This document shows positions 55,632 to 64,000 of a stretch of 64,000 nt of DNA, one piece after another. Below the pieces are notes generated by a model. The model worked only from the letters and a program-made list of their open reading frames with translations, did no database searches and was not told where the DNA came from. This stretch comes from Chondrus crispus (Eukaryota; Rhodophyta; Florideophyceae; Gigartinales; Gigartinaceae), in assembly GCF_000350225.1 (NCBI RefSeq), contig NW_005179211.1, positions 62,001-126,000 of the forward strand. Direction: 5' to 3'. The position numbers were made by a program, and so were the translations under genes. Each line of letters begins with the position of its first letter. The stretch's first letter is position 1.

Positions 55632-58600
55632 GTATCCTCGCGTTTTATCCGAGTTGACGATCGATGCTTCACTGTGAATAGAGGCACAACGGCTTTAAGC
55701 AGAAGTCCCTTTATATACATGTTTAGAATCTGCACTTGGTGAAATCTCTGTGCAGGACATGTTCGCAGTCACTTCAGGGAACATTCACGTCAAGAAAAAA
55801 GACAGACGAACGGGACAAATGTTGGGCAATCTTATACCCACATACCATGTCTTCTTCTCACATTCTATTCTCTGAAGCATTGATGTAATTGCATCATAGT
55901 ATCAGAAATATATGCGCTTTGAGTTTGCTGCTACAGTATTACATTTCACAATGCACGCACGTGAAAGTCACTTGACCAGGTTTGTGAGAAGCGAATGTTT
56001 CTGTTGGATTTTCTTTGAAAAGAATTATCATTTTGAACCAGCGCATTTCTGTTCAAGTTGTGAGTTTTAATACAGGATCCAAAAAAAGGCAGGTACAAGG
56101 TATATGAAGATTACCATATGTTCGCTTGAGTACTATTTGGACTCTCAATCTGCTTCTGAGGTGGCAGACGAGGTATCGACGAATCAGTTTGCGCTTCTGC
56201 TCAAGTATCCTATTCTTGTAGGGGACAGCGTCGCGATAGTGCTCCTGGCATGCCCAGACGAACTCCCCTCGCCCCTCCTCTCTTGTGCATTCATTAATGT
56301 TAGATTGTGGTTGCTTTCTTCAAAGCTAAGCCTTGTGCAGGACCTTGTACATAAAACCATATTTTCCTATCGTGGAAGTATTATATGAAATCCCTTGATG
56401 ATGGATCGCACCAATCAGGAAATAGATAACAAAAACGCAGTGGCTTGTCGCCGCCGAACCGGACATCTGAAGAATTCGAGAACGTTAGTACGGTATCCCA
56501 CCAATGGATTGCCACGTCGCGCGAGTGACACGCAATGGCGAAATGTATGATACTCGGGCTACTTGCTTGTGCTCCATGTTATTCGCGAATCCGAGGGTAT
56601 ACTGCGCCACCTTGCATGATCCTAGTTGTATCTTGTGGTGCATTGTATACGCCATTGTGACGTATGGCAGAGCAGTAGTTATCGGATATGTGATAGGCAA
56701 TGATCAATATGGTGCATCTTCTTCTACCAATGTACAGAAAGCAGAACTATCATCGTACTGAGATCGGGGTTGCGACTCCGACGACAAGTGGGCAATGCTC
56801 CACTACTCTCCAATGCATAGAACCCCTTTGAACTCTTCTTCCAATCCGAGCAAATTAGTATGCGCAACCACGTTGCTATTTGTGTAACCTATCCAAATCC
56901 TTCTTACGCGCACGGCTCTCTTATCTTTAAAGATGGCCATGGCGAATTCGTTGAGGAAGTCACGGATATCACCCTTAATCTGAGGATGGAGAAGAGGCGG
57001 GATGTATGGAACATTTCGGTTTTGTCACGGGCGGTTGTGCTATTTGCGTTGTTTTGAAACGGCGTTGCTGTCCTTTCATGCATATTACATGTGGAGGCGA
57101 TGAGTCAGACCGCATATAGTGACAGGCTGTCTACAGGGCATTAGAAAACAGGGTGGTACCGACTTACCGACTTCCTTGATTCGCAATAATATATCAATAT
57201 ACCGTATCATCAATAAATAGCACCGCGCGGGATACGTAATGATCCATTGCACCCGATGCTGAAATGAACGCAGTATGTCGCCAAACGCAGAGGACAAGCT
57301 CCTGCATGTGTGATGATATTGTAGTGATATTGAGGATCATGCCCAGTTCTCGCAATCTTCTGAAAAACTACTTTTATGGACGGTGCCCTAGGGCAACCTT
57401 CGATAACAGTAGTTTTTCGCAATATTGGGGAACGGATGAAACGAAACAGGCTGGGTACGCGGGGGTGTGCGGAGGCGATCTCGACGGAGACAGTTTCGAC
57501 CTGTGAGTTATTTTATTTAACTGGGTATGCTTTCCTCAGGGGTCAGCCGAGAGCCAAGTGTGTTGTCACACGGGGCACTCAGGCCTCCCAAGCGCCCTCG
57601 GCTCCGCCTCGAGGCGCATGTCCAGCCCTCGAGCTGATATCGGCCCTCTTGACCCGTGTGACAACGCATACTTGTCTCCTGTGGACAACGTAGATTACGG
57701 AATGGCACTTGCGACTTTTTTGACAACGCCCATGCCCATGTGCGTCCAAGCATCCCCAACTCATCCATAACGGAGTCCACGGCCCTGTGCTGAGGTGGAA
57801 TATTTTCTTACACAGCACTATACACAATTGTTCGTGCTGCGCACCAAGACACTCAACCGGGCTGAGCTAGGGTAGGCGAGCCGAAAAGCAATCAAGTACT
57901 GCACTGTACATACCTTACAACTGTACTTGTCTGTGTGTGTATACATTATTTACTTTTACGCAGTATTTAATATTGGTGGGATGCGTATTCCTCTTGCATG
58001 TGGAATCCTTCAGAAGCCACACACTTTGCATCAGTATTAGAGAGCTGCCATGCGCGTCATATGAGGCTCTCCCTGCCTGAACAGGAAGGGGTTGCGCTGA
58101 TTCGTGTGGAACAAAGAGTTTTACGTTCATACCTATGACATCTTAGGGGGGTTTTCCACTTTCAAAAAGTGTGTCATATTTTCTTTGTAAAGCTGCACCT
58201 TCAGTGCCAGACGATATCGAAATTATTATCGATCAGCGAGACGTGGGTGATGTGCCTATATCTTGTAGCGCATGTAGTCACCAATGAGGAAAGCCTTTAA
58301 GGCTCAGCACCACGCACGAAAATCATGTCTCCCTACCACATCAGTAGTTTGGACCTTCGACGATAGTTTGCCTTCCCCGTTAGAAGGAAACGCCCCTGCA
58401 GGGGCCACATGATCATGCTGAGGTTGTACTGTACGAATACCATCTTTACAAATCATGTAGGAATAGGGTACGTGCTGAAAGCGAGAGAAACCGAATTATT
58501 TTGTGCCTTCTGTTTGAAGCACAAGCAAATTAAAAATTTGCTCCTTTCCATCTTTCTCGTGGAGGGCTATCGTGGAGGGCTATTGACCTAGCATTTTGTT

Positions 58601-59348
58601 TGAAAATGTGGGTCACATATGTATTGAATACCGCTAGCCTCCTTCATTTGTATAAAAAGTAGTTCGAGAGCATGTGCTAAGTTGGTGGGTGGAACGTAGA
58701 CAAATGTGTTTGTACACTAGAGATTCAAATGGTAGGGAAGAGTGTGGCAGCATAGAAAAACTCCCACTGCGTGTCAGAAATTCACAGTCGCCGGAAATAT
58801 GATGACCTTGATGACCCGCAGTCCCGCCTTGCACAAGCACAGGCCAACCTCGGCATTAACATTTCTTGGATCTTGAAAATTGTGTGTAATTTGAAGCGAA
58901 AGTAACCCATGGAGGCTTAGGTGGCATTTCTTCAAAGATCGATGGAACAACATTAACTTGAAGTATGTAGCGGAACATATGTTTGTAAGTTAGGGAATAC
59001 GAAAACGCTCCCCATACCCTGGCCCAGTTTTACAGATTGAAGGAAAAATGCTGTCAAAATGGTGGCGATACTCCGCCAACAAGGCCATGAAAATAAAGAT
59101 TCATCACAGTTGTAGTTCTTCGTCATCGAAAAAACTAAGGCTAACAATACCAAGACAAAACATCTAGTGTCACGCAATATTTCCCGAATCGTAGACCACA
59201 CCACAACCACAGATCATGAGAGGAGGGGCATCTGCAATGTGCGGTACTCATCTTCTCAGACGTACGAGCGAAACCTCGTACACCACAATACACAGAAAAC
59301 GAGTTCCGATATGTTTTTTTCGAAAAGAGTCGAAACGAAAATATTGGA
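55632..59348. other. intergenic region without recognised gene
   Basis: About 3.7 kb, AT-richer than the retroelements. Short open frames such as 56,104-56,388 (94 codons) have no recognisable domain. A 12-bp inverted repeat, TTGTCACACGGG/CCCGTGTGACAA, lies at 57,563-57,574 and 57,653-57,664. No RNA gene was recognised. Confidence 0.45.
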
Positions 59349-59406
59349 AAGAGGTCGCTGATGGATACAGCACTATAAATAGTGCTGTATCCATCAGCGA
59401 CCTCTT
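59349..59406. repeat. perfect palindrome with 28-bp arms
   Basis: Arms 59,349-59,376 and 59,379-59,406 are exact reverse complements around a 2-base centre; the arm begins AAGAGGTCGCTGATGG and ends CACTAT. A second perfect palindrome, AAATAGTACTATTT, follows at about 59,412-59,425. TATAAATA occurs at the centre and again at 59,408. It lies about 255 bp upstream of the ATG of the cysteine-rich protein. Confidence 0.92.
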
Positions 59407-59661
59407 ATATAAATAGTACTATTTACGCTTAGTCGAATTTTTCTGATTGATAAGTTGTCGCCGAAGCGAGACATAACTTGGCATTACGACGGTATCACTC
59501 CATGAACGCTAGCCACACAATGAATACAATATAGCGCCATGCGTGTATGAAGTGGTACGTCATCACAGCGTGATTCTTTCTCTATAAAACGGGTATTTGA
59601 GTTGCCATTTCGGATTCGCCGCAGCAAAATCCAGCACTTTGAAGTTGCTCGCCTCCACAAG

Positions 59662-60105
59662 ATGGTTCGCCAGCGAAGTCTCAAGTTGGCTCTAGTTGCT
59701 GTATTTGTCACCTCATATATTCTCCAATGCACCCTTGCTAAGAGATGCGGTCGTAAAGAGTTTGGCTGCAGCCGTCGCTTCAGCTCAATCAGATTACTTC
59801 GCGAGCTGTTTCGACTTAGCTTCAACGACTCTTTTCCCTGCGGGTTGCAGTGTAACCATGCCTTAATCACATATCTGGCGCAAAAGAAAGTATGTGTGGG
59901 GGAGAGGGCTGCGAAATTCACGAAAAATGTTATCAAACGTTGTGGGACGATTTGCACAAGCGCTGTGCAGGAGAGCAATGTTGACGATTCAATTCCGAAA
60001 GAGAGCGATTTGCCGCTGGAGACCATCCCACACTGCTGCCCCGTATGCGTCGAATGTCCTTACATCCATCTACCATGCGTTTGTCCAGTCCGCCCTAAAT
60101 GCTAG
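59662..60105 (+). CDS. small secreted cysteine-rich protein
   Basis: The frame is open from 59,602, but the ATG at 59,662 (MVRQRSLKLALVAVFVTSYI) gives a classic signal peptide: two Arg and Lys, a hydrophobic core, and a probable cleavage after QCTLA. The mature part is about 120 residues with some 17 Cys, including KRCGRKEFGC, PCGLQC, KRCGTIC and a C-terminal cluster HCCPVCVECPY...CVCPVRPKC. Stop at 60,103-60,105. Likely exported or in the secretory pathway, disulphide-rich. No known family recognised. The palindrome upstream may belong to its promoter. Confidence 0.6.
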   Translation: MVRQRSLKLALVAVFVTSYILQCTLAKRCGRKEFGCSRRFSSIRLLRELFRLSFNDSFPCGLQCNHALITYLAQKKVCVGERAAKFTKNVIKRCGTICTSAVQESNVDDSIPKESDLPLETIPHCCPVCVECPYIHLPCVCPVRPKC

Positions 60106-60355
60106 ATGCAAGAGGAAAATCGTATGCCTGAGAAGCAAGATGGGTCAGTTCGGTGGAAAATGTGGACGGACAAGTTTTGCGGACTTGGTTGCTGGACCAC
60201 TGCTCCGTGAAGTCTTTCCTTTTAAAAGAGGAGCAGAGAGGTGCTCGAAGAGATGGGCTTGAGGATTGGAGAAACCATGTTAAAGTTGGCAGAAATGATC
60301 GATTGATGCAAACAGTGTGAAAAGCTCAACGTAAAAATGTGCCCCATTGCTCCAA

Positions 60356-60382
60356 CCCCCCCCCCCCCCCCCCCCCCCCCCC
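60356..60382. repeat. poly-C run of 27
   Basis: An uninterrupted C27. The minus strand is G27, able to form quadruplex structures; its length is likely uncertain in the assembly. Confidence 0.9.
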
Positions 60383-60708
60383 AGAAAAGCGTGTTTCTTT
60401 GTTTTCCAAGCTGCGACTTGTGTGCGCCAGGGACTCGTTTCGAGTGATAGGGCGACATAAAATGCTTGAAACTGCAGACGGGACCGCTTTGCTCTCAGAA
60501 ACCACCCCATTAATTTTGCTGGTTGGTCTCTAGCGGCGAAGGTCTGTCCGATCGTTGTTCCCATATGAGGAACACGTTTCGAATTTTTTTCTTGACTTGC
60601 TCTTTCTTGACAAAAGGAAAAGACACTCCCGCCACCGCACTTGACTTCTGCCTTGGGGCCAGAGGTAAATTTGTGAGAAAAGCATTTTCTTCCTGGTCGT
60701 GTTAGATA

Positions 60709-60918
60709 TGTCTGGAAAAGAAGCTTAAAACCACGTTAAAACTGCATGTAAACTACCATGGAAACAAATTGCCAGATTTAAAGAGCATTGAGGCTCTCAA
60801 TCTGCTTTGTATTTTTAGTCTTCCAGCGTATTCAAAGCTCTGCTATCCTGGCGTTCTGCAGGAGCTTATTACCGAAAACAAGTGCGTTAAGGAAATAGTG
60901 CTCAAGACATCTGTGTAA
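60709..60918 (+). CDS. possible exon or gene fragment, 69 codons
   Basis: Open frame without a clear start: CLEKKLKTTLKLHVNYHGN, then LPDLKSIEALNLLCIFSLPA, then CYPGVLQELITENKC, ending at TAA. The amphipathic, varied composition looks like protein rather than chance, but no family was recognised. It may be the last exon of a gene whose other exons I cannot see, or a transposon scrap. Confidence 0.3.
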   Translation, partial: CLEKKLKTTLKLHVNYHGNKLPDLKSIEALNLLCIFSLPAYSKLCYPGVLQELITENKCVKEIVLKTSV

Positions 60919-62729
60919 AGGTTTAATTTAATTTAAATATTTTAAAAAAGAGCTTTGCTCATATGGGAACACGCCCCGGTCGGATGGACACTGTGATGCC
61001 AAGATCAGACCGATGCCTCCGACCCCCGAAGGTGGCGGAGGCGACGGCGACTTTATTCTGTTTGCTGTGGTAGCCCTAAATGACTTGTATGCCTTATCTG
61101 TGAGGGTTGCCTTATCTGAATGGAACCACAGACACTAGCTGACCTGGGCAGTCTGTGTTACCAAAAGCATATCGCCTCACTATCCTTCCCCTGCCTGACC
61201 AGTCGTGCGTCCAGTGTGCGCACGGATCTGTACTCTTGTGAACAAATAGCAGTATCATAAATTGAAGCAGAGCGTTCGTATGTGGACGTTGTGGCCACGT
61301 ACAAATATGTAGAAGAGCAAATGGGTGTTGAAAATGAAGATCAGAAATGCGTTCGTGTTCCGAAAGAATCGTAAAGCGACGTACAGTGCAAGCGCAATGT
61401 GCACTGGTCGTGAGTATAAAGCAATTCATACAAAGCGAACTGAAAAAGCAAAGCAGACACTGAATGCACATGGAAAGCGAGGGACAAGCTCTCTGAGAGG
61501 CAGGCAGAAACAGAGAGAGAATAGTATATGTGATAGCAACATCGCAAGATGAAGGAAAGAATCCTAGGGGGAAAGAAGGAGGCAGAGACGTGGAGCGACC
61601 CTGGGAGCGTTTGTGCTCACTGTACTTGCCTGTAGATTTATTCTTCTGTCATATACCGAAACCTATCATCAACCGAGATGAGTGAGGCTGGCAAAACCAT
61701 TACTGTACAGTACAGAGCGAGTAACTGGGACATGTGCTCCGCACAGCCGCACGTGACTTCAGCAAACAGCCAATCAAGGAGCGAGATGGGGCTTCTACCG
61801 TACCATAAACTCAATAGTGTAAAGATCGTTTCCAAACGCGCGTACTATAAGTCGAATTGCAGTGCGTCCACTCATCTGACGTGGACCAATGGCGTCACGC
61901 GGACATAGAACCCGCATCTGCTGACTGATCTCCTGCCTCATGAATTCACCCCTCGCCCGGCCGCCCACTTCCCCTCCCTGGTTGCGTGTCAAAACCTCGG
62001 CTTCACCTCTGCCCTCGTCCGGCGAGGCCGCCGGCCTCGGTGGGCAAACGGCAGTCCGCCGCGCGCGTGCGCACAACCTCCCTTCGCAGATTCCGTCCTC
62101 GCCCGTATCTCTGCCGCACTAATGATCACCATTCCAGGACCTCTGGCCGCTCTTCTTCCCTCGACACGAAATTGTGCCGGTGAATTTTCCCGTCTCAGAA
62201 GCCTCATACGCCCTGTTATCCGCAAATGTTTCTGCGCCCTTCAGGCTGGGCGTACCATTAAGGCTCTTCAGCAGCCCGAAAACTTGGCTTTGCCTAAGCG
62301 ACGCCTTCAACCAGCCCGCCGTATGATCGCCGAGTCTCCTGCGAAATTCACTTGTCTGGTGCTAATGCTGTGCAGGCCCAAAATCTATATGTGCTACAGA
62401 CAAGTGAGGGCTTTCTGCTCATGCCCGTCCTACCCGTATAAAGACAAGGAGGCGGGAAGAACAGACAGACCCGCTGCTGCCCCACCCCAGGCCTACAGTC
62501 TCCCTCAGCTCAAAAAACCGCTTGAAAATTTCCCAGGCATTCTTCCTTACGCGCTTTGCGCAACGAGCACCTCATCCCCGGTCTCTTTCAACTTGTCTCA
62601 TTCATTTGGTCCTCCTCTTCATAGCGTTTTAATTGCAATTGCTCATCATCACTTGTCTTACACGACAACTCATTAACAAAACGTCAAAACCCCTTCTTCC
62701 GCAAGCTTTCATCCACTGCAACTACAATA
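60919..62729. other. intergenic, upstream of the zinc-finger gene
   Basis: About 1.8 kb. A 184-codon frame at 62,122-62,676 looks compositionally odd and has no known domain; it may be 5' leader or chance. A GC hairpin (GCCTCCG...CGGAGGC) lies at about 61,014-61,041. No RNA gene seen. Confidence 0.4.
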
Positions 62730-64000
62730 ATGGATAACCATGAAGATCGTGTTGTCTTCGAGCACCATGATGACACCTTTTCCGTTGACAACCTGTTCAT
62801 CAGCACCCCGTCAGCAGTGGAAACAGCCGACTTCAAGTTTGTAGAGAACTGGATCGAGATTGCTATCGATGAGCCGCAAACCCCGCCACCCGCACCCGCA
62901 GAAACACTCCCTTACTTGGAACTCGACGACCCACATCCAAGATCCCTGCCGACTTGCTTTCCGCTCCGCTCCCTGGACCGGTGTCTTCTCCTAACCGAAC
63001 CGCCCGTCAGAGTATGCAAAGCACTCCAGTGAGCCACGCGAAGGCAGAACGCGTCGACGATGAGATTCAGCCGAACAATGCCCATCTTGATAACGACGAA
63101 ATTCAGCCAAGTCTCATCCCGGTCTCGGTGCCCATCTTCAATGCACATCTGCCGCTGCTTGGACATCACCCTGGTACTCCGATGTATGTAAATAAGGGAC
63201 GCGCCCGCGCTTGCATCGGCTCTGCATAGAAACCCTCCAGCAGAGTTGGCGTTCCAGGCCCTCTCACTAGGCTCATATCCTTATCCTCAGTCTATAGGAA
63301 AACCGGGACTTCTACCTCACACGTGCTACGGAGACAGCATCGACCACGATCTGCACTCACCGGCATGGGCGACGCAAGCTCAGACAGGGACACCGCCATT
63401 TTCTCCTAATTTTGTACCGGAAACGCCGCAGAATGCATTTAATGCCGGGCACATTCCTCCTTCGTATATGTCTCCTGGCTACATATCTCCTGCGCACCTT
63501 TTACTGGGACATTTTGCTCCTCCGTGGCTCATTCCTTCTCCACGTGTGGCTATCCATGGTCTTGCTCCGATGCAGAGGATTGGTACTCCTGAGCACTCTA
63601 GGCTCATGGCATATAACAGCGCCATGACAGCAACAAGTGCCGACTCAAGCTTGATGCATCGGGTACCAAGCGCGACGAGTGCGGCGTCGTACGTGACTCA
63701 GGCTTCGGGGCAGGCGCGCATTCCGGAGGCTCCACAAGCAGCGACGAAGTCGAAGAATCGGTACTCCAAGGGGGCGAGTGCCTCAAACTATTGCCATGTC
63801 TGTTGTCGGAATTCGCGAATCGAATTTGCCGTTTTGTGCGAACACGAAGATTGGCCTGTGTCGCAAGGTTGTGTGTAATAAATGTCTGTTGCTTTACGAG
63901 CGCGAGAGATTCGAGACCTCCAAGGATCCCCGCGTGAAGTGGAATTGCACGCATTGTCGCAACTGCTGTCCCCCTCGTGCCAGGTGTAAGCAGTACACTA
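62730..64000 (+). pseudogene. zf-4CXXC_R1 (CDCA7-type) zinc-finger gene, 3' truncated by window
   Basis: ATG at 62,730 (MDNHEDRVVFEHHDDTFSVD). The N-terminal 350 or so residues are acidic then Pro/Ser/Tyr-rich (PPSYMSPGYISPAHLLLG), probably disordered. A Lys/Arg patch leads to NYCHVC at about 63,789, then in another frame CANTKIGLCRKVVCNKCLLL, WNCTHCRNCCPPRARC up to the window end. The spaced CXXC pairs match zf-4CXXC_R1, the DNA-binding domain of CDCA7-like nuclear proteins. Frame changes near 62,935 and 63,835 (a T run) look like lesions or base errors; the change at 63,184-63,229 is explained by an intron. Genuine gene with sequence errors, or young pseudogene: undecided. Confidence 0.65.
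63184..63229 (+). other. predicted 46-bp intron
   Basis: Donor GTATGTAAATAAG and acceptor TCTGCATAG. The upstream frame (LLGHHPGTP) has a stop inside the segment; removing 46 bases joins it to the downstream frame (NPPAELAFQALSLG) without a stop. Very short, but within known ranges for compact eukaryotic genomes. Confidence 0.55.

Noticed and set aside
59484-60026. 180-codon minus-strand frame
   Set aside because: Antisense shadow of the signal-peptide protein. No domain, and the plus frame has far better features.
62122-62676. 184-codon frame before the zinc-finger gene
   Set aside because: No domain and irregular composition. Kept only as possible leader sequence.

Overview
The window is eukaryotic and almost wholly transposable elements. 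It has LTR retrotransposons of the Ty3/gypsy chromovirus, other gypsy and Ty1/copia types, and several pogo/Tigger-type DNA transposase relics. A short gene-bearing stretch of about 10 kb lies at the right end. There are no bacterial operons, no rRNA, no convincing tRNA and no CRISPR. High GC in the repeats, a 46-bp GT-AG intron and the element mix would suit a repeat-rich alga, perhaps a red alga, or an oomycete-like genome. That placement is inference and cannot be proven from the window.

Left part (1-16.9 kb). This is a graveyard of broken pieces: the end of a pogo/Tigger transposase (1-550, minus); a copia remnant with a likely 3' LTR (575-2.9 kb, minus); a GC-rich repeat block (2.94-3.53 kb); a pogo transposase split by a 573-bp insertion (3.67-5.9 kb); a Tc5/pogo N-terminus (6.0-6.7 kb). 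Then come chromovirus fragments C (LTR plus gag start), D (an LTR without matching flanks), E (integrase/chromodomain plus 3' region) and F (gag-protease), a clean solo LTR with target duplication TAGCC (13,657-14,830), and another Tigger transposase relic (15.4-16.85 kb).

Centre (16.86-54 kb). Retroelements are nested four deep, and three levels are closed by target duplications. Copia H (16.86-18.93 kb, resuming at 53.66 kb) is split by gypsy G (18,929-53,651; TSD ACTC). G is split in its RT/RNase H region by chromovirus A (21,989-51,335, minus; LTRs about 3% diverged; TSD AGTGC). A is split by chromovirus B (28,166-42,823, plus; LTRs about 0.5% diverged; TSD TTTGC). Removing each insertion restores its host, and LTR divergence agrees with the order. 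A and B are each about 14.7 kb without inserts, roughly twice the size needed for gag-pol.

The most interesting feature is what fills the extra length. In both A and B the region between integrase and 3' LTR carries a long ORF on the strand opposite gag-pol. The two antisense ORFs look distantly related and match no family I recognise. In A the module is bracketed by a second copy of the pol end plus polypurine tract, and next to the antisense ORF lies an array of about 17 hairpin units at about 57-bp spacing. Related LTRs (A and C) carry a palindrome cluster whose sequences differ but whose symmetry is kept.

Right part (54-64 kb). Likely host sequence: a 371-aa membrane protein (minus), about 3.7 kb with no recognisable gene, a perfect 28-bp-armed palindrome 255 bp upstream of a small secreted cysteine-rich protein, and a gene running off the end that encodes a CXXC-rich zinc finger of the CDCA7 (zf-4CXXC_R1) type.
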